Assembly (NCBI GenBank): GCA_963713445.1
Contig: CAVQMB010000002.1
Coordinates: 62,001-126,000, forward strand
Direction: 5' to 3'
Origin: CAVQMB01 sp963713445
Lineage (GTDB): Bacteria; Pseudomonadota; Gammaproteobacteria; Competibacterales; Competibacteraceae
Length of the DNA stretch: 64,000 bases
Position numbers and translations under genes: made by a program. The notes under the pieces were generated by a model, which was not told the origin of the DNA, did no database searches, and saw nothing but the letters and a program-made list of their open reading frames with translations. Shown piece by piece: positions 39,973-48,835 of this stretch (within the stretch, counting starts at the first letter, position 1; every line of letters begins with the position of its first letter).

Positions 39973-41711
39973 CGGCCGAGCGCGGTATCGTCCGCCAGCT
40001 CTGGCGGTTCCATCCCTATGGACGGCGGCACCTGCCGGCGCTGGGTCTGGGCATCGGCCTGCGCGCTGGCGAGCTGGTGGTCGATCTGGCCAAACCCTGG
40101 CCACTGGCTATCGTCATCGACGAGGTGCTGGGGCACAAGCAGTGGCACTCGCCGCTGGCTACCTTCCTCCACCGTATCGCACCGACCCCGCTGGCGTTGT
40201 TGACCATCGCCGCGGTGGCGGTGCTGGTGCTCTCCCTGTTGTCCGGGGCGCTGGATTATCTCGGCGACCGCATCATGAACGGTGCCGGGGAACGCATCAC
40301 GGCTGCGATCCGCACCCAGGTATTCGGGCATCTGCAGCGCCTGCCGATGGGTTTCCACGACCACAAGGCGGTGGGCGAGTTGACCAGCCGCATCGCCACC
40401 GATACCAATCGCATCGAGGACAGCCTGATCGACCTGTTCTCGACACTGCTGCCAGGCCTGCTCAGCATCGCCGGCTTTGCTACTGTCATGTTGCTGGTGG
40501 ACTGGCGGCTGGGCCTGATCGGGGTCTGCTGTGCGCCGCTGGTACTGTATACCTCGGTGCGCTACACCCGGCTCACCAAGGCCGCCGCCCGCCGCCGTCG
40601 CGCGGCCGAGGGTGAGTTGGCCGGGCTGGTCGCGGAATCGCTGGACGGCATCCGCACCATTCATGCGCTGGGTAGTCATGCGGTGCACGACCGCCAGTTC
40701 GACCGCCGCAACCGGTCCACCCTGGATGCCGGTCTGGCGGCGGTTGAACTGCGGGCACGCTTCACCCCGCTGCTGGAGGGCTCAACGGCAGTCGGTACGG
40801 CGTTGCTGCTGTGGGCCGGCGGGCTGGGTGCGTTGCAGGGCTGGTGGACCGCCGGGCTGGTGGTGGTGGTGCTGAGCTATCTGCGCGACATGCTCAAGCC
40901 GATGCGGGCGCTGGCGCGCATGTCCATTACCCTGGCGCAGGGCGTGGCTTCGGCTGAGCGGGTCGCCGAGATCCTCGACCAGCCGCTCGCTCAGACCGCC
41001 TCGCCGTGCCTGGAACCGATCCGTGCCAGCGGTCGGATCGAGCTGAAACGGGTGGCTTTCGACTATGGCCGGGGACGGGTGCTCAACCGGGTTGATCTGA
41101 CCATTCTGCCTGGTGAACGGTTAGCGCTGAACGGTACCAACGGCTCCGGTAAATCGACTCTCATCGCGCTAATTGCCGGCCTGTACCCGCCCAGCGCCGG
41201 CACGGTGACCGTGGACGGCGTGGCGCTCGGCGAGCTGCACTCGGAGTGGTTACACCGGCAGATGGCACTGGTGTTGCAGGACACCTTTCTGTTCTCCGGC
41301 AGCATCGCCGAGAACATCCACTATGCCCGGCCGGAGGCAAGCCGCGCTGAAGTGCAGCGTGCCGCCGAGACCGCCCTGGTGACGGAATTCACTGACCGCC
41401 TGCCGGCCGGTCTGGACACCCGGCTGGCCGATCATGGCCGCGGGCTGTCGGGCGGTCAGCGCCAGCGGGTGGGAATCGCCAGGGCCTTGTTGGTTGATGC
41501 CCCCATTGTGCTGCTGGATGAGCCTACGGCCGGGCTTGACAAAGATGCCGAAGACCTGGTGGTGGGTGCGCTGGCCCACCTTATGGCAGGCCGCACCGTG
41601 CTGATGACCACCCACCGGCCGGCCTTGCTGCGGCTGGCCACCCGGGTAGTGCACGTCAAGAACGGTGTCCTGGTCCACGCGCCAGCGGTGCGCTCCGCGG
41701 GAGACGCCTAG
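39969..41711 (+). CDS. ABCB-type half-transporter (fused permease-ATPase exporter)
   Basis: 580 residues: six transmembrane helices in the first 310 (WPLAIVIDEVLG, LLTIAAVAVLVLSLLSGALDYLG, coupling motif GAGERITAAIRTQVFGHLQRLPMGFHD), then an ATPase with NGTNGSGKSTLIALI (Walker A), LSGGQRQRVGIARALL (signature), APIVLLDEPTAGLD (Walker B) and MTTHRPAL (H-loop). It would work as a homodimer exporting lipid, peptide or small molecules. It overlaps the metalloprotease stop (ATGA), so a protease/exporter pairing is possible, as in peptide-export systems; no C39 leader-peptidase domain is present. Confidence 0.9.
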   Translation: MTAERGIVRQLWRFHPYGRRHLPALGLGIGLRAGELVVDLAKPWPLAIVIDEVLGHKQWHSPLATFLHRIAPTPLALLTIAAVAVLVLSLLSGALDYLGDRIMNGAGERITAAIRTQVFGHLQRLPMGFHDHKAVGELTSRIATDTNRIEDSLIDLFSTLLPGLLSIAGFATVMLLVDWRLGLIGVCCAPLVLYTSVRYTRLTKAAARRRRAAEGELAGLVAESLDGIRTIHALGSHAVHDRQFDRRNRSTLDAGLAAVELRARFTPLLEGSTAVGTALLLWAGGLGALQGWWTAGLVVVVLSYLRDMLKPMRALARMSITLAQGVASAERVAEILDQPLAQTASPCLEPIRASGRIELKRVAFDYGRGRVLNRVDLTILPGERLALNGTNGSGKSTLIALIAGLYPPSAGTVTVDGVALGELHSEWLHRQMALVLQDTFLFSGSIAENIHYARPEASRAEVQRAAETALVTEFTDRLPAGLDTRLADHGRGLSGGQRQRVGIARALLVDAPIVLLDEPTAGLDKDAEDLVVGALAHLMAGRTVLMTTHRPALLRLATRVVHVKNGVLVHAPAVRSAGDA

Positions 41712-41792
41712 CTGCGGCACCGGCTGGCTTGGACCGACGCGTGCCAGCCGCCTATACTCTCCGGGCACCCAAAGTGTCTCGAGGAGCTGATA

Positions 41793-42857
41793 ATGAAAAG
41801 ACGTGAATTTCTGCAGTACAGCAGCATGGCCGCCACTGCTGCCATGACTGCCGGTTTGACGGGTCCGGTGTGGGCCGCGGACAAGCCCGATTCCATCAAC
41901 ATTATGACCTGGGGCGGCAACTGGGGTGACGCCCTGGCCAAAGGGGTCGATGCCAAGTTCACCGAGAAGTTTGGCGTCAAGGTGCTGCAGGACCGCGGTT
42001 CCAGTCCGGTCGAACGCATCACCAAGCTCAAGATCAACCTTGGCAATCAGATCTACGATCTGGTGCAGTTGCACGACGGTCTGTTTCCATTGGCGGTGGA
42101 GCAGGGTGTATTGGAACCGATCGACCGTTCGTCGCCCAACTTTACCAATCTGGCGGATGTCTACCCGAACTTCGTACACGATCACTGGGTCGCCCAGATC
42201 TTCTCGGCGATCGGCATCTGCTACAACACCCAACAGGTCAAGAATCCGCCGACTTCCTGGGCCGATCTGTGGCGGCCGGAATTCAAGGGCCGTATCGTGC
42301 TGCCGGACATTTCGCACTCCATCGGGCCGGATATCATCGCCATCGGCGCGATCGCCGATGGCAAGGATCCCAAGGACGCCAATGCCGGATTCGAGATGCT
42401 GCGCAAGATGGTCAAGCTGAATCCGATCTTTGCCAAGGACACCGACTCGATCATGCATGCTCTGGCCACCGGCGAGGCGGTCATCGGCCTGCTCTACAAG
42501 TCCCAGACCTATACCGTGCGGGATCGTGGTGGGCCGGTGAACTGGGTGTACCCGAAGGAAGGTGCAATCAGCATTTCCTGGGGTACCGGCATCGCCAAGA
42601 ACACCAAACACAAGGACTACGCAGAGAAGTACGTCAACCTGACCCTCAATCCCCAGGGCCAGACCTTCTTTACCAAGGCCTTCAACTACCCCGGCAGTAA
42701 CAGGAAGATGCTGGGGCTGCTGGATGCCAAGCTACGGCACCGGGTTGAATTCACTGATAAGCAGATTGCTGACATGATCAATCTCGATCACAAGTTCATG
42801 AGTCAGCATCGCAACCAGTGGGTGGATCGCTGGAACCGGATTGTCGCCGGCGGTTAA
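41793..42857 (+). CDS. Periplasmic solute-binding protein (PotD/PotF-like)
   Basis: 354 residues with a Tat-like signal (KRREFLQYSSMAATAAM, cleavage after VWA). The mature part reads INIMTWGGNWGDALAKG, QIYDLVQLHDGLFPLAVEQGVLEPID, GICYNTQQVKNPPTSWADLWRPEFKGRI and AISISWGTGIAKNTKH, a type-II solute-binding fold of the spermidine/putrescine/Fe group. The ligand cannot be inferred: I could not identify the acidic cage of PotD with confidence. GAGGAG precedes the ATG. It is separated from the exporter by 81 bp, the only real gap in the operon. Confidence 0.9.
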   Translation: MKRREFLQYSSMAATAAMTAGLTGPVWAADKPDSINIMTWGGNWGDALAKGVDAKFTEKFGVKVLQDRGSSPVERITKLKINLGNQIYDLVQLHDGLFPLAVEQGVLEPIDRSSPNFTNLADVYPNFVHDHWVAQIFSAIGICYNTQQVKNPPTSWADLWRPEFKGRIVLPDISHSIGPDIIAIGAIADGKDPKDANAGFEMLRKMVKLNPIFAKDTDSIMHALATGEAVIGLLYKSQTYTVRDRGGPVNWVYPKEGAISISWGTGIAKNTKHKDYAEKYVNLTLNPQGQTFFTKAFNYPGSNRKMLGLLDAKLRHRVEFTDKQIADMINLDHKFMSQHRNQWVDRWNRIVAGG

Positions 42858-42860
42858 GCG

Positions 42861-44297
42861 ATGGCGGCAGTCAATCTGGCGTGGCAGGCCAATGGCAGCT
42901 GCTGCGCGGTGGCGGTTGCTGCCCATAGGGCAGCGGCTGCTGGCTGCCGGGTGGCCGCTGACGGTGGCGATTACCAGTTCGCCGAGCCGCTGGTCGCCGA
43001 CCGGCTGGCTGCTGCGCTGGGGCTGGATTTATCGGCTCCGGCCGCTCGCGCCGAAGGTGGCATACACCTGCCGCGCATTGCCTTGTTCACCGGTACCGCC
43101 GCCGGCTATCCGTATTATGCTTACTATGCCCATTGCCTGCTCAGCCTGGGATTGACCTACCAGGGGGTTGACGGTGCCGCGATCGCCAGCGGTGCGCTCG
43201 ATCAGGCCGACCTGCTGGTGATTCCAGGGGGCTTCGCGATCTGGGGGCTGGATCAGGCCGAAGCGGTTACCGGAGCCGACCGCGCGGTGCGGCAGTTCCT
43301 GCAGCGTGGCGGTGCGGCCATTGGTTCCTGTGGCGGCGCCTTCTACCTGTCGGCCGGCCGGGGGCAGTGGACCGGCACCGCAATGGTCAAGCCCACCTAC
43401 ACCCACGAATATCTGCAGACCGGCGCCGCAGTGGTCAACGTGCAGTTGCGGGATCCGGTGCTGGCACAAGGCTGTCCAGCACAACTGGAGGTGGCCTATT
43501 ACCACGGCCCGGCGTATCCGCAGGCCGGCGCCAACACGCATGCGCTGGCAACATTCGCCGGCCTCAGTCTGCCGAGCCGGCTGTTTATCGACAATCCGCT
43601 GGAGCGGGCGCGCTTCGAACACGATCTCGCCGGGCGTCCGGCGGCACTGCTGGCATCCGGCGCGCAGGGGCGGGCGGTGCTGTTCTCGCCGCATCCGGAA
43701 ATGGGCGACCTGGTGCGCAAGTACATCGCACTGGACGGTTATGTGCGCCATTACCTGCCGCTGCGGGGTCGTCAGATCATGGACCAGACCCTGCGGTTCT
43801 ATGCCCCGGATGATGCGCCGGCGTTCCGGCTGGTGCTGAACGCCGCGCGGTTGCTGGACGCGTTCTCCGCTGGTGGAACTGTCCCGGTAGCGGCCGCCGC
43901 CGCCAGCCGGGCCCGTTGCCGCACGGCTCTGGCACGATTAGACGCGGGTCTCGGGACCGCTGTCGCCGGTTTGCGGGTCGCGCTGCAGCAATCGGGTGAA
44001 GAAGGTGAATGGGCAGCCCTGGTGGCTGCTGAAATCGAGCGCCAGCAGGTGGCGTGGCGGCGCACTTTTAACCAATTCGACCATTATATGAATACCCGGC
44101 AAAGCTTTCTCGACGATCAGCTGTTGACCGAAGTGACCCGGCTGTTTGAGGCCGCGTCCGCTAGCCTGGCGACGCTCGCCGGGCAGCCGCTAATGCAGGC
44201 GCTGGCGCTTTGCGAGTTGCCACTGCGTTTGCTCACCGTGGGGCTGCGCATTGTCCGTTGCGACCAGGCGGTGCGGACCCAGGCGGTCACGGCATGA
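42861..44297 (+). CDS. BPL_N-like (class I glutamine-amidotransferase fold) protein with helical C-terminal extension
   Basis: 478 residues. Residues about 70-290 follow the amidotransferase-like fold used by biotin-protein-ligase N-terminal (BPL_N) domains: IALFTGTAAGYPYYAYYAHCLLSLGL, LLVIPGGFAIWG, a nucleophile elbow GSCGGAF (Cys157) and GRAVLFSPHPEMGDLV supplying a histidine. The N-terminal 65 and C-terminal 170 residues (helical, RTFNQFDHYMNTRQSFLDDQL) are unfamiliar. No biotin-ligase domain is present. Placed between a binding protein and its ATPase, it may process the transported compound. It starts 3 bp after the binding-protein stop and overlaps the ATPase ATG. Confidence 0.75.
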   Translation: MAAVNLAWQANGSCCAVAVAAHRAAAAGCRVAADGGDYQFAEPLVADRLAAALGLDLSAPAARAEGGIHLPRIALFTGTAAGYPYYAYYAHCLLSLGLTYQGVDGAAIASGALDQADLLVIPGGFAIWGLDQAEAVTGADRAVRQFLQRGGAAIGSCGGAFYLSAGRGQWTGTAMVKPTYTHEYLQTGAAVVNVQLRDPVLAQGCPAQLEVAYYHGPAYPQAGANTHALATFAGLSLPSRLFIDNPLERARFEHDLAGRPAALLASGAQGRAVLFSPHPEMGDLVRKYIALDGYVRHYLPLRGRQIMDQTLRFYAPDDAPAFRLVLNAARLLDAFSAGGTVPVAAAAASRARCRTALARLDAGLGTAVAGLRVALQQSGEEGEWAALVAAEIERQQVAWRRTFNQFDHYMNTRQSFLDDQLLTEVTRLFEAASASLATLAGQPLMQALALCELPLRLLTVGLRIVRCDQAVRTQAVTA

Positions 44298-45361
44298 GCG
44301 CTGGTAACCTGTCGGCTGATGTCCGTTTCCAGGGGGTCGAAAAGCGCTTCGGTGGCTTTACCGCGCTGCCGCAACTGGATTTCGAGGTGCCGCAGGGCGC
44401 GTTTTTTTCGCTGCTGGGTCCCAGTGGCTGTGGCAAAACCACCACTTTACGCCTGACGGCGGGCTTCGAGCAGCCGAACTCGGGCGACATTTACATCCGC
44501 GGCCGGCGGGTCACCGGGCTGCCGGCGTACCAGCGCAATTTCGGCATGGTGTTCCAGCACTTCGCCCTGTTTCCCCATCTCACCGTGGCCCGGAACGTGG
44601 CCTTCGGCCTGCGGATGCGGCGGGTGCCGAAGGCCGAGTTGACGCGCCGGGTCGGCGAGGCGCTGGAGCTGGTGCAGCTCACCGGGTTCGGCGAGCGCTA
44701 CCCGCGCCAGCTCTCGGGCGGCCAGCAGCAGCGGGTGGCGCTGGCCCGGGCCATCGTCATTCAGCCCGACGTCCTGCTGCTGGATGAACCGCTGGGCGCA
44801 CTCGACAAGATGCTGCGCGAGGCGATGCAGGTCGAGCTGCGCCAGCTTCAGCGACGACTGGGCACCACCACCATTTTCGTCACCCACGATCAGGAAGAGG
44901 CCCTCACTATGTCCGATCTGGTGGCGGTGATGAATGCGGGCCGGATCGAACAGATCGGCCCGCCACGCGAGATCTACGAGCGGCCGCAGACCGAATTCGT
45001 GGCTGGCTTCCTGGGGGTCAGCAACTTTCTGGATGGCGTGGTTCGCGGTCGCGAGGGCGACCGTCTGGTGATCGATGCCGGCGGTGACCGGCTGGAGGTC
45101 ATCGGCGCCGACCGTCCGTGCGGCAGCCGGGTGCGCGTCGCGCTGCGGCCGGAACGGGTGCGGCTGACGCCAGACGGGCGCCTGCGGGCCACGGTCAGGG
45201 AAGTGGTCTACAAGGGTCCGCAGACCCATCTCTACATGGAGCGCCAGGGCCAGCCGTTTATTGCGTTCCTGCAGAACGCCGCGCTCGGTGGTGACAGCTA
45301 TCAACCCGGTCAGGAACTGACCTGTGACTGGGCGGAGGGCAGCCTTGTCATCGTCGGCTGA
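44294..45361 (+). CDS. ABC importer ATPase (PotA/FbpC-like)
   Basis: 355 residues: GPSGCGKTTTLRLTAGFE (Walker A), MVFQHFALFPHL (Q-loop), LSGGQQQRVALARAI (signature), VLLLDEPLGALD (Walker B), IFVTHDQEEAL (H-loop), and a C-terminal TOBE-type regulatory domain (GSRVRVALRPERVRL). This architecture belongs to polyamine, iron and related importers. The ATG at 44294 overlaps the preceding stop by 4 bp. It energises the two permeases that follow. Confidence 0.92.
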   Translation: MSAGNLSADVRFQGVEKRFGGFTALPQLDFEVPQGAFFSLLGPSGCGKTTTLRLTAGFEQPNSGDIYIRGRRVTGLPAYQRNFGMVFQHFALFPHLTVARNVAFGLRMRRVPKAELTRRVGEALELVQLTGFGERYPRQLSGGQQQRVALARAIVIQPDVLLLDEPLGALDKMLREAMQVELRQLQRRLGTTTIFVTHDQEEALTMSDLVAVMNAGRIEQIGPPREIYERPQTEFVAGFLGVSNFLDGVVRGREGDRLVIDAGGDRLEVIGADRPCGSRVRVALRPERVRLTPDGRLRATVREVVYKGPQTHLYMERQGQPFIAFLQNAALGGDSYQPGQELTCDWAEGSLVIVG

Positions 45362-46229
45362 ACGCCCGCGGGTCAGGGCCGGCCGGCGCTCGCTGCTGTG
45401 GGCGGTGGCCTTGCCGCCGCTGGTGCTGGTACTGGTGCTGTTCGTGCTGCCGCTGGGCTATCTGCTGTTCGTCAGCTTCATGACACCGTCTCAGACCGAA
45501 CTGTTCACCACCCAGGCCACGCTGCACAATTACCTCAGCGTGCTGACCGATCCGTTCTATTTGCTGATCATCAGGCGCACGCTGATAACCTCCGGGCTGG
45601 TACTGCTGGCCTGCCTGCTGCTGGGTTATCCGGTGGCTACCGTGATCGCCGGGCTGCGGCCGCGCTGGCGCCTGATCATGCTGCTGGTGATGCTGTTCCC
45701 GCTGATGGTCAGCAACGTAGTCCGGGCGTACGGCTGGATCGCTATTCTGGGCCGCCAGGGTATCATCAACGGTTCGTTGCAGAGCCTGGGACTGATCAGG
45801 TTCCCGCTGTCGCTGCTGTACTCGATGGAGGCGATAGTACTGGGGCTGCTTACTATCCTGCTGCCATTCATGATCATCTCCATCACCAACTCGCTGGTGG
45901 CGATCGACAAATCCTACGCCGAGGCCGCCCAGTCTCTGGGTGCCGGACCGATGCGTACCTTTCTCCACGTGACCTGGCCGCTGTCCAGCCCGGGCGTGGC
46001 TTCGGGGATGATGCTGGTGTTTTTCCTGATGCTCAGTGCGTATGTGACCATCGCCCTGCTGGGCGGGCCGCGTTTCAAGCTACTGGTCAGTATGGTCTAC
46101 GATGCCGTAACCGGATTCCAGTGGCCGCGGGCCGCCGCGCTGTCGTTCATCCTGCTGGCGATTGCGCTGGTGTTCGCGGCCCTGGTACTGGTGCTGCTCA
46201 AGCCGCACCGGGTGCAGGGAAAAGGCTGA
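45345..46229 (+). CDS. ABC importer permease (PotB-like)
   Basis: A polytopic permease with six helices and the EAA-type loop SYAEAAQSLGAGPMRTFLHVTWPLS. The N-terminus is ambiguous: a TTG at 45345 has GGAGG 6 nt upstream and is preferred, while a GTG at 45324 would add seven residues. Both lie inside the end of the ATPase gene. It pairs with the next permease; the two stops and starts overlap (TGATG). Confidence 0.88.
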   Translation: MSSSAERPRVRAGRRSLLWAVALPPLVLVLVLFVLPLGYLLFVSFMTPSQTELFTTQATLHNYLSVLTDPFYLLIIRRTLITSGLVLLACLLLGYPVATVIAGLRPRWRLIMLLVMLFPLMVSNVVRAYGWIAILGRQGIINGSLQSLGLIRFPLSLLYSMEAIVLGLLTILLPFMIISITNSLVAIDKSYAEAAQSLGAGPMRTFLHVTWPLSSPGVASGMMLVFFLMLSAYVTIALLGGPRFKLLVSMVYDAVTGFQWPRAAALSFILLAIALVFAALVLVLLKPHRVQGKG

Positions 46230-47017
46230 TGAACCGGGTCGCGCTGGCGCTCAATATCGTCACTGGTCTGGTGCTGGTGCTGATCATCGGGCCGATTCTG
46301 GTGGTGGTGCTGACGGCGTTCAGCTCCGGCCAGTCGTTCTCGTTTCCGCCACCGGGGTTCTCGCTGCACTGGTTTCGGGTGTTCTTCCACACCGCCAGCA
46401 TGACCAGCGCCTTCACCCTGAGCATCGTGCTGGCGCTGGCGGCGACCACCACGGCTACGGTGCTGGGTACCCTGGGCGCGATCTTCGTCGCCCGGCGCCA
46501 GGGCCTGGCGTCGAATACCCTGCAGTTCCTGTTCATGGCGCCACTGGTGTTCCCGACCCTGATTCTGGGACTGGCTCTGCTACTCTTCTACCGCACCATC
46601 ACCATGCCGATCCTACCGGGGCTGTTCCTGGCCCATGTGATCGTCTGCCTACCATATTGTTTCCGCGCCACACTGGGGTCGCTGCAGGCCTTCGACGCCA
46701 GCCTCGAGGAGGCCGGTCAGAGCCTGGGCGCCGGTCCGATCCGCTCGTTCCTGCTGATCACTCTGCCGATCATCTGGCCTGGGGTGCTGTCCGGCTGGCT
46801 GTTCGGTTTCGTGGTCTCGTTCGGTGAACTCAATACCGCGTTGTTCTTGACCGGTCCCGGTGTGGTGACCCTGCCGATCGAGATTTTCAGCTACCTGCAA
46901 TTCCAGGGCAGCCAGTTGGTGATCGCGGCGGCCTCGGCTCTGCAGATTGCCATGATCATCGTTACCGTGTTTGCGGTGGAGCGCATCATCGGTATTGCCC
47001 GTATCGTTCAGAAATAG
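46229..47017 (+). CDS. ABC importer permease (PotC-like)
   Basis: 262 residues with six helices, N-terminal NIVTGLVLVLIIGPILVVVLTAF, and the EAA loop SLEEAGQSLGAGPIRSFLLITLPII. It forms the heterodimeric channel with the upstream permease. ATG at 46229 overlaps the preceding stop. The gamma-glutamyltransferase-like gene begins 7 bp later. Confidence 0.92.
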   Translation: MNRVALALNIVTGLVLVLIIGPILVVVLTAFSSGQSFSFPPPGFSLHWFRVFFHTASMTSAFTLSIVLALAATTTATVLGTLGAIFVARRQGLASNTLQFLFMAPLVFPTLILGLALLLFYRTITMPILPGLFLAHVIVCLPYCFRATLGSLQAFDASLEEAGQSLGAGPIRSFLLITLPIIWPGVLSGWLFGFVVSFGELNTALFLTGPGVVTLPIEIFSYLQFQGSQLVIAAASALQIAMIIVTVFAVERIIGIARIVQK

Positions 47018-47024
47018 GTGCCCC

Positions 47025-48815
47025 ATGCCTCAGTCGTTCACCACCCGTCCCGAAATCCGCGGTACCTTCGGTGCCGTCAGCAGCACCCACTGGCTGGCCT
47101 CGACGGTCGGTATGGCGGTGCTGGAACGCGGCGGGAATGCGTTCGATTCTGCCGCGGCGACCGGTTTCGTGCTGCAAATCGTGGAGCCGCATCTGAACGG
47201 CCCGGGCGGCGAGGTACCCATTATCTTCAAGCGGGCTGAGCGGGATGAACCACAGGTCATCTGCGGTCAGGGCGTGCTGCCAGCCGCCGCTACACCGGAG
47301 CGGTTTGCCGGACTGGATCTGGCCATGGTGCCGGGCACCGGGTTGCTGCCGGCTGTTGTGCCGGGCGCCTTTGACGCCTGGATGGTGCTGCTGCGTGACC
47401 ACGGCACGTTACCGCTGGACGACATCCTGGGCTATGCCATTGGCTACGCCGAGAACGGTTTTCCGCTGGTGCCGCGCGCGGTGGCATCGATCCTCCCGGT
47501 CGTCGAGTACTTCACCCGGGAATGGCCCAGCTCGGCCGAAGTGTGGCTGCCGGGAGGGACGGCGCCAGCGGCAGGGCAGCTGTTCCGCGCCCCGGCGATC
47601 GCCGCCACCTATCGCCGGATTCTGGCCGAGGCCGGGGCCGCGGGCGGCGACCGGGTGGCCCAGATCGAGGCTGCCAGGCGGGCGTTCTATCAGGGTTTCG
47701 TGGCCGAGGCCATCGACCGCTTTTACCGCTCCAGCGAGCTGCTGGACAGCTCCGGCCGGCGCCACAAGGGCCTGCTGACCGGTGCTGATCTGGCGCGCTG
47801 GCAGGCCACTTACGAGGCCACGGCGCATTACGATTACCACGGCGTACGGGTGCATAAGACCGGGCCGTGGGGCCAGGGGCCGGTGTTCCTGCAGCAGTTG
47901 GCTTTGCTAAAAGGCTTCGACCTCACGGGTTTCGATCCGACCGGCGCCGAGTTCGTGCATGCCGTGGTTGAGTGCGCCAAACTGGCCTTCGCCGACCGCG
48001 AGGTGTTCTACGGTGATCCGGATGTGGTCGAGGTGCCGCTGGCCACGCTGCTGTCGGACGATTACAACGAGCGCCGGCGCCGGTTGATCAGCGACGACGC
48101 GTCGCTGGAACTGCGCCCGGGTGAGCTGCCAGGAGCCGCTGAACGACTGGCGCTGATTCTGGCCCGCGCCGGAACTGAGCAACCGAGTGGCCCGGGTGGC
48201 GGCGAGCCGACCTTTGCCGAGCTGCCTGAGGTCCGCGGCGATACCGTGCATCTGGATGTGGCCGACCGGTTCGGAAATCTCGTCTCGGCCACACCCAGCG
48301 GCGGCTGGCTGCAGAGTTCGCCAGCGGTGCCCGGACTGGGATTCTCGATTTCCACCCGTGGCCAGATGTGCTGGCTGGAGCCCGGATTACCCTCCTCGCT
48401 GCGTGCCGGCATGCGCCCGCGCACCACACTGACCCCAACTCTGGTGACCCGCGACGGCGAGGGCTGGCTGGCGATCGGTACACCCGGCGGCGATCAGCAG
48501 GATCAGTGGACACTGGTCACCTTCCTGCGCCATCTGCATCACGGGCTGAATCTGCAGCAGGCGATCGATGCGCCACTGTTCCAGAGCCGGCACTTTCCGG
48601 CGTCATTCTATCCGCGCAATTATGATCTCGGCCGGTTGGTGATCGAGGACCGCTTTGGCCCGGCGGTACTTGCCGAACTGGAGCGCCGCGGTCACCGATT
48701 GACCGTGGAGGGACCCTGGTCGCTGGGCCGGGTCTGTGCGGTCAGCCGCGCCGGCGGCATGATCCGCGCCGCTGCCACCCCGCGCCAGATGCAGGGTTAC
48801 GCCGTCGGGCGCTGA
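47025..48815 (+). CDS. Gamma-glutamyltransferase-family Ntn hydrolase (cytosolic type)
   Basis: 596 residues lacking a signal peptide. Family motifs: STHWLASTVGMAVLERGGNAFDSAAATGFVLQIVEPH at the start, GGEVPIIF, VPGAFDAWMVLL, and the autocatalytic processing region GDTVHLDVADRFGNLVS, where Thr407 would become the N-terminal nucleophile of the small subunit. GTPGGDQQDQWTL near the end is the conserved oxyanion region. Such enzymes hydrolyse or transfer gamma-glutamyl groups, or cleave related acyl bonds such as cephalosporin side chains. Last gene of the nine-gene operon, converging on hpnL with a 20-bp gap. Confidence 0.88.
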   Translation: MPQSFTTRPEIRGTFGAVSSTHWLASTVGMAVLERGGNAFDSAAATGFVLQIVEPHLNGPGGEVPIIFKRAERDEPQVICGQGVLPAAATPERFAGLDLAMVPGTGLLPAVVPGAFDAWMVLLRDHGTLPLDDILGYAIGYAENGFPLVPRAVASILPVVEYFTREWPSSAEVWLPGGTAPAAGQLFRAPAIAATYRRILAEAGAAGGDRVAQIEAARRAFYQGFVAEAIDRFYRSSELLDSSGRRHKGLLTGADLARWQATYEATAHYDYHGVRVHKTGPWGQGPVFLQQLALLKGFDLTGFDPTGAEFVHAVVECAKLAFADREVFYGDPDVVEVPLATLLSDDYNERRRRLISDDASLELRPGELPGAAERLALILARAGTEQPSGPGGGEPTFAELPEVRGDTVHLDVADRFGNLVSATPSGGWLQSSPAVPGLGFSISTRGQMCWLEPGLPSSLRAGMRPRTTLTPTLVTRDGEGWLAIGTPGGDQQDQWTLVTFLRHLHHGLNLQQAIDAPLFQSRHFPASFYPRNYDLGRLVIEDRFGPAVLAELERRGHRLTVEGPWSLGRVCAVSRAGGMIRAAATPRQMQGYAVGR

Positions 48816-48835
48816 GACGTGGCATGCGAGGTTGG

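Noticed and set aside
38506..40104. A 532-codon open frame on the minus strand opposite the NTPase and metalloprotease
   Set aside because: It lies antisense to two genes with clear motifs, its product is rich in Arg/Gln/Pro with no domain, and long antisense frames are common in GC-rich DNA.
39969..41711. Interpretation of the half-transporter as a bacteriocin exporter
   Set aside because: No N-terminal C39 peptidase domain and no double-glycine leader peptide gene nearby.
41250..42611. A 453-codon minus-strand open frame opposite the ABC exporter and binding protein
   Set aside because: Antisense to two well-supported genes, low-complexity His/Gln/Gly content and no recognisable motif.
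37859..48815. Interpretation of the operon as poly-gamma-glutamate synthesis because a GGT-like gene is present
   Set aside because: No CapB/PgsB ligase, PgsC or PgsA homologue is seen; the P-loop protein is not a Mur-ligase type.
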